52,478 nucleotides of DNA from a virus. Location of the stretch: positions 1 through 52,478 of IMG/VR virus record IMGVR_UViG_3300025646_000058; one strand, given 5' to 3'. This document shows positions 18,360 through 26,225 of the stretch, one piece after another. A program made the position numbers and the translations under genes. Position 1 is the stretch's first letter, and the number at the start of each line of letters is the position of its first letter. Below the pieces are notes generated by a model, which saw only the letters and a program-made list of their open reading frames with translations, did no database searches and was not told the origin of the DNA.

Positions 18360-20426
18360 TCAATTGTACCTTTTGTTTTTATATGTTTTTACTAAACTAT
18401 TTATTTTTAGCTTATTAACGCTTAATTCTTCGTGCGTTCTGTTATACCTTGTTGAACCTGCTAATGCCAAAACTGCTGCAACAAACTCATCGTAATCTGT
18501 CCACTTATCTGGCTTAAACGAAATCAGGCACTTGCACAATTTGTTAAATAGCATATTCCCATAACGCTCCTCACTCTCAAAGTACCCCACATTCTCATTG
18601 ATATACATTTCCATCATCTCCATTAAATTCTGCCTTAACTCGGCACTATTCATTGGAATACCTTTCTCCTTCTGTTTCTTTGATGAAAAACTTACGTGCG
18701 TACTCTTAGGTCTATCCATTAAGTAAAACTCCTTACCTTTCATTCTAAAGTAATTAATCAAACCTATCTTGTTATTCTCCGCTAATACCTCACAACCATA
18801 AAATACACAAGCCTTTAATATATCCTCCCAAAAGTCCTCTGGGTTACTTGGTCTGTTTACATACTCGCATACGAACATTTTGCTGAATTGTGCATCCATC
18901 ACGCTCAATTTCTTAAACACATAAAACGCTCCGTTTGAACGCCTACTGTCTGTTGTTATCCTATGGTCAAAGGGGTCAACCCCTGCACTTAAACTCAAAA
19001 AGTTTATCGGCTTTATTACACCTTGCACAATTTGTGTCTTGTTCCTATAATCAACCTCTGGAAACCATAACACACTAAACCTACCATTCTCACTAGGTAA
19101 AAAATCAACAACTGTCTTAGCCTCATCTTTCCATACAAAATTACCTTTCGTTATAAATGAAGCAGGTAAGGTATTGTTATATTCAATCTGCTCATTTAAT
19201 CTTATTACATCAAAGATACTGTCCTTACCATCCATGTAAAAAGCCTCATCAATATCCAATGGATACTTCCTTTTGTGTGAAGCTAATGCAATTGAATTTA
19301 ATCCTATTCTTGATTTTTTAATGTAAGTTAAAGAGCCTTCTGTTATCCACTCACCATCCATACCCATTAATGGTTCTTTTGGATCATTTATAACACTTCT
19401 TCCATATTCATCTATAAATCCTTCCAAACCATGAGTAGCAGGTTTAAAATATCTCAACAATCCTGATGGAGTTGTTTCCCTACCGTTCTTCTCTGCTTCT
19501 GCTAAATCACTATCTAACCATAACCTATAACAATTCTCCCCTCCTTTTTTTTCCATTTCTTCCACAGTCGAAGTGTGCAACGATTTACCTACTACACGCT
19601 TACCTATCTTCAAACACTCTTTCACAATTAACCAACGATTGTAAACATCAACCTCCAAAGTCTTACCTATCTCATCATCATAATAGAACTTCAACTTTGT
19701 ACCATCATACGCCTCCTCCGTACTAGGTTTAAATCCAATAACTGAATTGATTACATCTTTATACGTTTTCTTACCAATCTTCGTAGTCCTTGTTCCTGGC
19801 TCTTCAAACCTCAACTCCTTTTGCGGATTACTATCCCCACTATCTACTGGCTTCATGTAATGCTCCAACTTCTTCCATGAAGAAACTAACTTTGAAAAGA
19901 TAACCTTAGCATCACCCAACGTTTTACTTTGGATACCTGTTAAGCTTTCTTTATTCATAGTCGCTATATTATACAATACAGCAGTCGAACGTGCAGTCTT
20001 ACCATCACGCCTGTTAGTTAATTGCATTAAACCTAAGCACCAACTTAGATTTTCTGTGTATTGAAATAAATGAAAGAAATCCCTATCTGATTCTTTGTAA
20101 AAAGCAAAACCTTCTGGTAATCTCCAATAAACCAAAAAGAAATAATGATGCCCTGTGATATATGTTATCTCTCCACAATTGTAAAACCAAAAGCCTTCTC
20201 TCCTACGTTTAAATTCCCTAGTCAAATATTCAATCTGCTTTTCAGTATCTAACGCATCAAACGCTTTCTCCCCTAATATATCATTTGGTCTAAACCATTT
20301 CTGTTCCTCTACCTTTAAATTCCACCCCATTATCTCCTTCTTGTCTTTAGGACATTCTGGTAATTCAAAGGTATATTCTCCAACAGTTACTTTTCTGTTG
20401 AAGTCTTTAGGTAATTGTGCAACCAT
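18360..20426 (-). CDS. terL: Terminase large subunit (packaging ATPase/nuclease)
   Basis: A 688-aa two-domain terminase. The ATPase part shows a Walker A-like RRDGKT at about 139-144 and a Walker B YYDDEI at about 248-253. The RNase H-like nuclease part shows a first acidic residue in SAGVDPFDH (D484), a second in EVLAENN (about 546-550) and a candidate third in DKWTDYDEF (about 640-647). It translocates and cuts genome DNA at the portal. Its start codon touches the stop of the upstream 114-aa gene, a likely small subunit. Confidence 0.9.
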   Translation of the reverse strand: MVAQLPKDFNRKVTVGEYTFELPECPKDKKEIMGWNLKVEEQKWFRPNDILGEKAFDALDTEKQIEYLTREFKRRREGFWFYNCGEITYITGHHYFFLVYWRLPEGFAFYKESDRDFFHLFQYTENLSWCLGLMQLTNRRDGKTARSTAVLYNIATMNKESLTGIQSKTLGDAKVIFSKLVSSWKKLEHYMKPVDSGDSNPQKELRFEEPGTRTTKIGKKTYKDVINSVIGFKPSTEEAYDGTKLKFYYDDEIGKTLEVDVYNRWLIVKECLKIGKRVVGKSLHTSTVEEMEKKGGENCYRLWLDSDLAEAEKNGRETTPSGLLRYFKPATHGLEGFIDEYGRSVINDPKEPLMGMDGEWITEGSLTYIKKSRIGLNSIALASHKRKYPLDIDEAFYMDGKDSIFDVIRLNEQIEYNNTLPASFITKGNFVWKDEAKTVVDFLPSENGRFSVLWFPEVDYRNKTQIVQGVIKPINFLSLSAGVDPFDHRITTDSRRSNGAFYVFKKLSVMDAQFSKMFVCEYVNRPSNPEDFWEDILKACVFYGCEVLAENNKIGLINYFRMKGKEFYLMDRPKSTHVSFSSKKQKEKGIPMNSAELRQNLMEMMEMYINENVGYFESEERYGNMLFNKLCKCLISFKPDKWTDYDEFVAAVLALAGSTRYNRTHEELSVNKLKINSLVKTYKNKRYN

Positions 20427-20770
20427 TATTTTTTACTTTTCATTGCCATTTCATATACGCTTCCACTTTCCCTATCTATCTCCTGCACATACTCATCACC
20501 CAACCCTGCGTATATCTTATCCAAAGTTTCTACGTACTTAGATATATTATCTGCATACTTAAACGCTCTATCCATAATCTTGTCATCTTTATTCGATGCT
20601 TCCTCTTCGGATATTGCAGACATTAAAATTTTATTGTTGTTGTGGATAAACGTGCGTAAACTCTTATACGTTTCACATTTAATACTATCGGTATTCAAAT
20701 CACGTAATTTAGATTCTAAATGCTCCACATACTTACGTGCTTCCACATCTTTGATTATTGGTCTTTTCAT
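20426..20770 (-). CDS. Candidate terminase small subunit
   Basis: A 114-aa highly charged helical protein encoded directly before terL and sharing one base with it. The helices at about 10-45 and 60-95 could form the DNA-binding and oligomerisation parts of a small terminase. No classical helix-turn-helix is obvious. The assignment rests on size and position. Confidence 0.5.
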   Translation of the reverse strand: MKRPIIKDVEARKYVEHLESKLRDLNTDSIKCETYKSLRTFIHNNNKILMSAISEEEASNKDDKIMDRAFKYADNISKYVETLDKIYAGLGDEYVQEIDRESGSVYEMAMKSKK

Positions 20771-20801
20771 TGTATTTAATTTAATTTGATTTAACTAAAC
20801 A

Positions 20802-20809
20802 CAAATATA
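20802..20809 (-). promoter_or_regulatory. -7 box TATATTTG before the packaging genes
   Basis: The minus strand reads TATATTTG, about 32 bases before the start of the TerS candidate. It abuts the U-tract of the terminator at 20,811-20,841, so the -33 position falls inside the terminator stem and lacks TTTG. Confidence 0.45.
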
Positions 20810-20810
20810 T

Positions 20811-20841
20811 AAAAAAAAGCCTACTAAATTAATAGTAGGCT
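20811..20841 (-). terminator. Intrinsic terminator after the 180-aa virion gene
   Basis: A perfect 9-bp stem AGCCTACTA / TAGTAGGCT with a 6-base loop is followed on the minus strand by eight U. It separates the 180-aa gene (stop at 20935) from the packaging genes. Confidence 0.85.
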
Positions 20842-20934
20842 CTCTTAAAACATGAAGAAATCTAAGAAAAGAAAAGTTGGCAGTACAAATGTAATATTAT
20901 TTTTCTAATAAAATAATCTTTTACTGAAAAAAAA

Positions 20935-21477
20935 TTATAATACTAAATATAAATCACCAACAACAGCAGCAAACGGTAAAGTATCAGCAGTTGCTACAAC
21001 ACCAAACTTAGCGTTACCAGCAACAGCAGGAATGTTAATTACTGTTTGTCCTACTACTAAACCACCGAAATCAGTAGTTGTACTTGTTGAAGTAGCTACG
21101 ATTTTTCTAACTAATACGAAGTTAGGTAATCCAGATACATCAGTTCTGATAGTCAAAATTCCTAATGAGTTACCATCTTCATCATAACCGATTTTTGTTA
21201 AATCAGTATCTAATGATTGTGCGCTTTTTACTCTGTTTGTATTTAAAGCAATATCAACAGCCGAACTGTCCTCTACTGTTTGAAATAAAACCTCCGAAGC
21301 TAATACTAAGTCCTCGATAGCAATATCTGCCTCTACTGTATTAGCAAAGCTTTCTGCTTTGTTTTTGTAAGTTACAGAACAAGTAGATGCACCTGTACTT
21401 ACTACTGTGATAATATCTAAATCGTTAATTAAAACTTCATTACCACTAACATCATTTAAAACGTGTAATTTTGCCAT
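20935..21477 (-). CDS. Probable virion surface (decoration or head-fibre) protein
   Basis: A 180-aa Val/Thr/Ala-rich beta protein with no Cys except one. The C-terminal stretch INIPAVAGNAKFGVVATADT resembles small fibre or decoration proteins found beside packaging genes in Bacteroidetes phages. It is followed by a strong terminator, consistent with high expression. Function inferred from composition and context. Confidence 0.5.
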   Translation of the reverse strand: MAKLHVLNDVSGNEVLINDLDIITVVSTGASTCSVTYKNKAESFANTVEADIAIEDLVLASEVLFQTVEDSSAVDIALNTNRVKSAQSLDTDLTKIGYDEDGNSLGILTIRTDVSGLPNFVLVRKIVATSTSTTTDFGGLVVGQTVINIPAVAGNAKFGVVATADTLPFAAVVGDLYLVL

Positions 21478-21500
21478 TTTGTATTTTTTAAAAGTTTATA

Positions 21501-21764
21501 TTACTCTATATCATTTGTTACCTCTACATCAACACCCTCAAAGTATTTCCATATTACCCTATTCCCATCTTCACGCTTTACCTCAATTATATATCGTTTA
21601 ACCCCATACAACTGTAAGTAATTCTTATCTCTATAAATATCACTTATAGATACCCTTTTCCCCCTCACCATAAACTCCTGACCTAATCTTAAACTAAAGG
21701 CAGTATCCATTCTACCATATACCTTTAATTCATAAATACGACCAGAATCCATATCGTGTAACAT
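21501..21764 (-). CDS. Hypothetical 87-aa protein
   Basis: A small, charged, probably beta-rich protein (GRIYELKVYGRMDTAFSLRL). It starts at 21764, just downstream of a consensus promoter (21,782-21,812), and its stop is 24 bases before the 180-aa virion gene. Unrecognised family; likely co-transcribed with that gene. Confidence 0.6.
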   Translation of the reverse strand: MLHDMDSGRIYELKVYGRMDTAFSLRLGQEFMVRGKRVSISDIYRDKNYLQLYGVKRYIIEVKREDGNRVIWKYFEGVDVEVTNDIE

Positions 21765-21781
21765 ACTAATACTTTTTTTAG

Positions 21782-21812
21782 CAAATATATAACAAATTGT
21801 GTAACCTACAAA
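21782..21812 (-). promoter_or_regulatory. Promoter with an AATTGTGTA word in its spacer
   Basis: The minus strand has TTTG at 21812-21809, a 19-base spacer and TATATTTG at 21789-21782. The + strand word AATTGTGTA (21794-21802) lies inside the spacer, the classic place for an operator that blocks RNA polymerase. Predicted start is about 21,776, before the 87-aa and 180-aa genes. Confidence 0.65.
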
Positions 21813-21973
21813 AATTATATTAAAAAATAAGAGGCTGTTGTATTTGTCCTAGAAATACGGATCATGTTAGCCAATTTCCCCTTATTGTTTATTATTACAA
21901 ATTGTGTTAGTATAAGCAGGTTAAAATCCGTTGGTTTTTATAGTGCAAAATTTTGAATTGCGTAAACAGAGAT

Positions 21974-22910
21974 GTTAGCAGTAATACTACATTTCATCTC
22001 CGATTGAAGTTACTACTGTAAATTCTTTTTCTTTTCTTTTTTCTTCCACCCTCTTTAAAGAAATATTAAAATAATCCATATTATTCTCAATTCCTATAAA
22101 GTTTCTATTGGTATTTATACAAGCAATTCCTGTTGTGCAACTTCCAAATGTATTATCCAAAACAATATCGTTTTCATTACTAAAAGTTTCAATAATATAT
22201 TCTAAAACTCTTAATGGTTTTTGTGTTGGATGAAATCTTAAATCAATATCACTTGAATATTCTTTTGATTTTTGCGGTGTAAATGGTACTCTCCCACTTA
22301 TTATTGATAGTGGGTTTCGCTCTCCTGTATCAACTTTCCTTGTTCTTGTTGTAGGAGAATAAATGGTATTACCAACATATTCATTTTCTTTAAATGTTTT
22401 TCTTTGTGTAATAAACTCTTTTTCCTCAATCAACCATTTTTGTGGATTGTACATGTATTTATTATCAAATGAAAAAACAATTATATTTTCGTGAATTTTT
22501 TGATGTTTTTGGTTTGTTTGCATACCACTACCCGCTTTGTTTTTTAACCAAACAACTTCCTCTTTAAAGCAAGTTATATTAGAATTAATCATTACAGTTG
22601 TAAATGGTTGTGAGCCAAACAATACAATTGGTTTATTTGGCTTTATAATTCGTTTGTATTGTTCCCATAATTTATCAAATGGTATAATTGTATCCCAAGA
22701 ACAACTTGTCGTTCCATAAGGTAAATCACAGCAAATAAAGTCAATACTTTTGTCAGGTATCAATTTCATTTGTTCTATTGTATCTCCGTATCTTAAATCT
22801 ATTGTCATAATTTTATTTTAATATTTTTACCACCACTCAAAAAAAAAAAAAAGAAAAAGGTTCAGTTCTATGAATGAGCATTTGTGGTTAATTACCGTAC
22901 TACTGCTAAC
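21974..22910. repeat. Imperfect inverted repeats flanking the methyltransferase gene
   Basis: GTTAGCAGTAATAC at 21974-21987 and GTACTACTGCTAAC at 22897-22910 are inverted copies, matching at 12 of 14 positions. They bracket the methyltransferase gene at 21,987-22,808 and could be scars or ends of a mobile cassette. About 190 bases on the left (21,790-21,973) hold no gene I can recognise. Confidence 0.4.
21987..22808 (-). CDS. DNA methyltransferase (amino-methylating, N4-C or N6-A type)
   Basis: A 273-aa enzyme. DLPY at 28-31 is the catalytic (D/N/S)PP(Y/F/W) variant, here with Leu for Pro. DNTFGSCTTGIACINT near residue 220 is the SAM-binding FxGxG region, so the catalytic motif precedes the SAM motif. 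It also has LRFHPTQKPLRVLEYII, typical of this class. No restriction enzyme is adjacent, so it is an orphan methylase that probably marks phage DNA against host nucleases. Inverted repeats flank it. Confidence 0.85.
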   Translation of the reverse strand: MTIDLRYGDTIEQMKLIPDKSIDFICCDLPYGTTSCSWDTIIPFDKLWEQYKRIIKPNKPIVLFGSQPFTTVMINSNITCFKEEVVWLKNKAGSGMQTNQKHQKIHENIIVFSFDNKYMYNPQKWLIEEKEFITQRKTFKENEYVGNTIYSPTTRTRKVDTGERNPLSIISGRVPFTPQKSKEYSSDIDLRFHPTQKPLRVLEYIIETFSNENDIVLDNTFGSCTTGIACINTNRNFIGIENNMDYFNISLKRVEEKRKEKEFTVVTSIGDEM

Positions 22911-22911
22911 A

Positions 22912-22946
22912 GCGTATAAAAAACATTAAAACGATTTTTTATACGC
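22912..22946. other. Perfect 12-bp hairpin between genes
   Basis: GCGTATAAAAAA at 22912-22923 pairs perfectly with TTTTTTATACGC at 22935-22946 around an 11-base loop. It lies upstream of the methylase and past the stop of the zinc-ribbon gene (22956). The T run is inside the stem, so it could terminate transcription from either side. It is next to the right-hand inverted repeat of the methylase region. Confidence 0.5.
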
Positions 22947-22955
22947 AAAACGTTA

Positions 22956-23105
22956 TTAAACATTTTCAAAACCTGTCATGTTTGCACAATTAAGACATTC
23001 CAACTCAACCAATCCTAACGGTCTTACCGCTATCCATTCATAGGTACATATATCGCACTTTACAGTTGATACTTCGTGAGGTTCATTTTCTAATTGTGTA
23101 GCCAT
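22956..23105 (-). CDS. Small zinc-ribbon protein
   Basis: From the ATG at 23105 the product is 49 aa with Cys17, Cys20, Cys37 and Cys40 (CDIC and CLNC), a four-cysteine zinc ribbon around a WIAVRPLGLVELEC hairpin. A longer in-frame start exists at 23159, but the 23105 ATG has a GGGAG directly before it and gives the usual length for this phage family. The word AATTGTGTA (+ strand 23092-23100) covers codons 3-5. Role unknown; such ribbons often contact nucleic acid or protein. Confidence 0.65.
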   Translation of the reverse strand: MATQLENEPHEVSTVKCDICTYEWIAVRPLGLVELECLNCANMTGFENV

Positions 23106-23176
23106 CTCCCTTATTTTTATACGTTTCTTCCTTAATGATTTTATTTTATTAATTATCAAATAGTTATGAAAAATAA

Positions 23177-23599
23177 TTAATTTTGCTTAATAACCTTTTC
23201 TGCAAAGATACCATTTCTGTGTAAACATAAACCAATACCAGAACTATCCCATACAGTTAAATTATTATCATTAACTATAATACAAAGTCCACTATAAACA
23301 TATTCCTTATTATCAACCAATGAAATAACTATATCACCTTTATTATACCTCTTATCAATATCATCTGTGCTAATCACTAAATCTTTCTCGATGGCTGCAC
23401 AATTTGAAATCGCCCTCTCCAAATACCACTTCGCCTTCTCCAAATCCTCCCTTACATTATCACTCTTCTTTCCTGCCCTTGATATATACTTAATTACATT
23501 ACCTAAACTAAAATCTAAATTCCAAGCCTCTATTACTTTTATTGCTTCATATACGCTTTCTTTACCACCGTAGTGGTTTGGGTGATTTACTTTTTCCAT
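23177..23599 (-). CDS. DUF3310-family protein with extra C-terminal domain
   Basis: The first 75 residues (VNHPNHYGG, then NVIKYISRAGKKSDNVREDL and KAKWYLERAI) are the DUF3310 signature, a phage family sometimes annotated as nucleotide kinase-like without proof. The remaining 65 residues (KGDIVISLVDNKEYVYSGLC) look like a small beta barrel. It is transcribed with the zinc-ribbon gene. Confidence 0.8.
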   Translation of the reverse strand: MEKVNHPNHYGGKESVYEAIKVIEAWNLDFSLGNVIKYISRAGKKSDNVREDLEKAKWYLERAISNCAAIEKDLVISTDDIDKRYNKGDIVISLVDNKEYVYSGLCIIVNDNNLTVWDSSGIGLCLHRNGIFAEKVIKQN

Positions 23600-23621
23600 C
23601 GTTTCTAATTGTGTGAGGTTA

Positions 23622-23693
23622 TTAAATTATTACTTCTGATGCTTGTACTAACTGTTTTATTCTACTTTCTTTTCCTATTTTTTTTTTAATCAT
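23622..23693 (-). CDS. Possible 23-aa peptide
   Basis: A short frame in the 112-base gap between the DUF3310 and GroES-like genes encodes MIKKKIGKESRIKQLVQASE plus three residues. It is Lys-rich and has a plausible A-rich upstream context, but nothing else supports it. It could be chance. Confidence 0.25.
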   Translation of the reverse strand: MIKKKIGKESRIKQLVQASEVII

Positions 23694-23711
23694 AATATTA
23701 AATTATTATAC

Positions 23712-24383
23712 CTACACAATTCGCCTACCGAACACATGAACCTGGTGAACCACATAAGCTAACTTACCACCATAGTTTATCTTCTTCACATATCGCTTAT
23801 CAGTTATTACCTCATCTCCCACGTTTATCCCATACTCGTTATCATTAACGCTCTTTACTCTATAATACTTCTCACTCGGTTTCTTATTGTTTAACAAGAT
23901 TAAGGTATCAGACTTTAACTTCTCCTCTTCAATAGCCTCCAATAATACCCACTTATCCACCATTACCTCGCCACGCTCCTTGCACAATTTGAAGTATACA
24001 TTCGTCATACTCATTGTCAAATAATTAACCTTATATGGTATAACATACATATACGCATTACCTACCTTTACCCTGTTGGAAGGATCACACAAACTGTGAT
24101 GGAAGTAACACTCATCACCCTCACTTATATCAACACTCACGGAGCTTACACAATTTGAAATCGCTCTAGGCATCTTCATAACCTCACCCCTAAAACATAT
24201 ATTCATTACATCATCTGGTATATAGTCCTCCCTCATTACACTAAACAAACTATCCTTATACAACTTTATCTTCTCTCCACCCTTACCAACTATCTCCCAA
24301 CTCGCACTATCATCCTCTATATCCCTTACTAACATTAAGTCCTTCGCAAAACTTAAACTGTCTAAATCCTTAAATTCTTTCAT
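23712..24383 (-). CDS. Tandem GroES-like co-chaperonin
   Basis: A 223-aa protein that looks like two GroES-type beta barrels in a row. The first runs about 14-118 with SEGDECYFHHS at 87-97; the second about 143-221 with NVGDEVITDK at 187-196 and a strand ending VHVFGRRI, like the C-terminus of GroES. KWVLLEAIEEEKLKSDTLIL resembles the GroES N-terminus and mobile loop. Phage co-chaperonins (T4 gp31 type) help the host GroEL fold the capsid protein. The stop codon lies inside a motif word (TACACAATT, 23713-23721). Confidence 0.6.
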   Translation of the reverse strand: MKEFKDLDSLSFAKDLMLVRDIEDDSASWEIVGKGGEKIKLYKDSLFSVMREDYIPDDVMNICFRGEVMKMPRAISNCVSSVSVDISEGDECYFHHSLCDPSNRVKVGNAYMYVIPYKVNYLTMSMTNVYFKLCKERGEVMVDKWVLLEAIEEEKLKSDTLILLNNKKPSEKYYRVKSVNDNEYGINVGDEVITDKRYVKKINYGGKLAYVVHQVHVFGRRIV

Positions 24384-24389
24384 ATACGC

Positions 24390-24992
24390 TTAATTTATCC
24401 ATTTAATTACTGTTTCTCCTTTATAACCCTTTTCCCATACATACCAAGCATAAGCTACTGCACTACCCTCCTTTTTCTTACTCTCAAAATCACCATTCTT
24501 TGCACACATTATCCTACTGCTTGATACATACACAATTCGTGGCGGAAACTCCATAAACAACCTCTTCCTCCCCTTACCCTCCATAAACTGTAACTTCAAA
24601 AACATAGCAACCTTCCTACCCTCTGGTATTATACTTAACGCCTTATAGATAAACTCACTCGAATACTTATATGGCGGATTAGTTATTATGTCGCCTTCCC
24701 ATTCCAAATTGTGTAAGCCTAAGAAATCAACTCCACCCTCTCCATATCCCCTATCCACCAAATCCGTACTCCTCACTTCATACCCATTACGCTCAAATAC
24801 CTTACTCAAATGACCCTGACCACAACTACACTCCCATATACGCTCACTAAACGTTTCCTCCCTCAACAACAACTCTGCTGCTATTGGGTCTGTTGCGTAG
24901 AAGTCTAACTCCTCCCTATCCTTGTCTGTGTGATTACTTGCGCCTAATGTCTTATAAACGCTATTACTGTTTCCTGTCCAATCTTTACTCAT
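24390..24992 (-). CDS. SAM-dependent DNA methyltransferase-like protein
   Basis: From the ATG at 24992 the product is 200 aa. A SAM-binding ECSCGQGHL at 54-62 precedes NPPY at 105-108, in the order of gamma-type N6-adenine methylases. The N-terminal DFYATDPIAAELLL is typical of phage versions. A longer start at 25079 would add a poorly conserved leader; 24992 is preferred because a -7 box lies just upstream. First gene of the minus block, so probably the earliest expressed of that arm. No partner nuclease is present. Confidence 0.7.
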   Translation of the reverse strand: MSKDWTGNSNSVYKTLGASNHTDKDREELDFYATDPIAAELLLREETFSERIWECSCGQGHLSKVFERNGYEVRSTDLVDRGYGEGGVDFLGLHNLEWEGDIITNPPYKYSSEFIYKALSIIPEGRKVAMFLKLQFMEGKGRKRLFMEFPPRIVYVSSSRIMCAKNGDFESKKKEGSAVAYAWYVWEKGYKGETVIKWIN

Positions 24993-25020
24993 TTTATTTA
25001 CCTTTAAATTAAACCTGCAA

Positions 25021-25028
25021 CAAAGATA
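25021..25028 (-). promoter_or_regulatory. -7 box TATCTTTG for the minus arm
   Basis: The minus strand reads TATCTTTG, about 30 bases before the methyltransferase-like start at 24992. A TTTG exists at 25061-25058 but is 29 bases away, too far for the usual 18-21. The promoter may be incomplete or activator-dependent. Confidence 0.4.
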
Positions 25029-25316
25029 ATTACTATTCACCATTAAAAAAATTTTTGCAAAAACGTTTCCTGTATCCATACGGTGGAGAAAGTAGACTTT
25101 ACCCTTGATAATCAGTACTTTACAAAAATCACTTTTTTGCGAAAATTACCCCGAAAATTACAAAACGTTTCCTCTTTTTTACCCTTTATTTGCAAATTCA
25201 AGTATTTTATAATAATTTTACCCCCGACAATTACGCTAATTGACTTGTCGCAGTTCTTTATCTTTATCTAATTTCGGTGATTACTCGGATAATTCAAACA
25301 ATACTGTGGATGTGTT

Positions 25317-25347
25317 GGGTGGGGATTATACGGGGGGCGGGGCGGGG
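25317..25347 (+). other. Predicted G-quadruplex
   Basis: The + strand has GGG at 25317-25319, then G runs of 4 (25321-25324), 6 (25332-25337), 4 (25339-25342) and 4 (25344-25347), separated by loops of 1, 7, 1 and 1 bases. Four runs of at least four G with single-base loops match the most stable parallel quadruplex class. It stands out sharply from the AT-rich surroundings. Confidence 0.7.
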
Positions 25348-25587
25348 CGTGATCCTCGTGGGAAAACGCAAAACTCAAACTGGGTAGGGGTCAAATTGAA
25401 TTTCAAAACTAAACTAACAAACTGATTTTCAGCGGTTTATGATTGAAAAACTAAACATTTGAACGCCTTATTTTATACCACCTCGAACGTGGGTGTAAAA
25501 ACTACCGACTTTTTTTTACGGATAAAAAACTGAAACTCAAGTATTTAGCGAATATATTCCTATTTTAATTTAATTAAACGCTATTAT

Positions 25588-26004
25588 ATGCCATTTGAAA
25601 AAGGGAATAAATACGGCACTAAAAAAACTGTAAAGCCTTATAAAACTAAGCAATTAACAAAACGCAAATTAAACCACAAGCCACGATATAATAATAATAA
25701 CGTTTTAATGTTCCATTCACTTTTGGAAAAAAAAAATGTTCCGAAGGCTTACTTATCTACTATGCTAAACATTAGCACGCCTAAAATAGCAACTAGATTA
25801 ATTAACACGCCTTTAAATCTTACTTTACAACAACTATTAAATATATCCTTCCTGTTAGATATTAATATAAATGATTTAGTTAATGTTATTATAGAGGATT
25901 TGCACTATTTAAATTGTGTATCATCCTCAAATGAACAAATAAAGCCATTTGTATCAGAAGAAGTAAAAATATTACACAATTCAAGCGAATGGTTTAACCG
26001 TTAA
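25588..26004 (+). CDS. Helix-turn-helix DNA-binding protein, candidate regulator
   Basis: A 138-aa basic protein and the first gene of the plus arm. Residues about 44-105 (LLEKKNVPKAYLSTMLNIST, then LTLQQLLNISFLLDININDL) fit an XRE/Cro-type five-helix domain. The N-terminus is Lys-rich. Divergent position next to the control region suggests it sets the switch between arms. Two copies of the motif word lie in its last 100 bases (25912 and 25973), so it is the leading candidate to bind that word; this is untested inference. Confidence 0.6.
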   Translation: MPFEKGNKYGTKKTVKPYKTKQLTKRKLNHKPRYNNNNVLMFHSLLEKKNVPKAYLSTMLNISTPKIATRLINTPLNLTLQQLLNISFLLDININDLVNVIIEDLHYLNCVSSSNEQIKPFVSEEVKILHNSSEWFNR

Positions 26005-26158
26005 ATAACGCTTTTTTTTTTGCGTATATTCAAAAGATCTTTTTTTGTGTTCATACCTTTTTTTCCCCCTTTGCCAGTCAAACGGTATTTTTTTTTAAAA
26101 TTTTTCTCTCTCATTTTCAACTACTTACAAAAATCTTTCAAATTATTTTATGTTTTTA

Positions 26159-26191
26159 TTTGGAATTTAAAAACATTTATTTGTATCTTTG
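26159..26191 (+). promoter_or_regulatory. Early-operon promoter
   Basis: TTTG at 26159-26162 and TATCTTTG at 26184-26191 with a 21-base spacer match the Bacteroidetes consensus. Predicted start about 26,197. It would drive the run of small genes from 26,226 to the terminator at 32,410-32,442. The 150 bases before it are pyrimidine-rich and contain no gene. Confidence 0.75.
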
Positions 26192-26225
26192 TTTTATCAA
26201 TACGAAACAAATAAAACTTTAAAAC

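Larger units (their letters stand above)
24993..25587. other. Divergent intergenic control region
   Basis: About 595 bases separate the minus and plus arms. It contains a minus -7 box (25,021-25,028), two copies of AAACGTTTCCT (25,061 and 25,163; a third is inside the neighbouring gene at 24,849), a tandem CGAAAATTAC pair (about 25,140-25,160), and a G-tract cluster (25,317-25,347). Open frames here start with TTG and look unreal. The mix of short repeats, AT-rich DNA and G tracts fits a control region or replication origin; that is inference. Confidence 0.5.

Noticed and set aside
25240-25425. A 61-codon + strand frame crossing the G-rich cluster
   Set aside because: It starts with TTG, has no leader like those of its neighbours, and its Gly-Arg-rich part simply reflects the G tracts.
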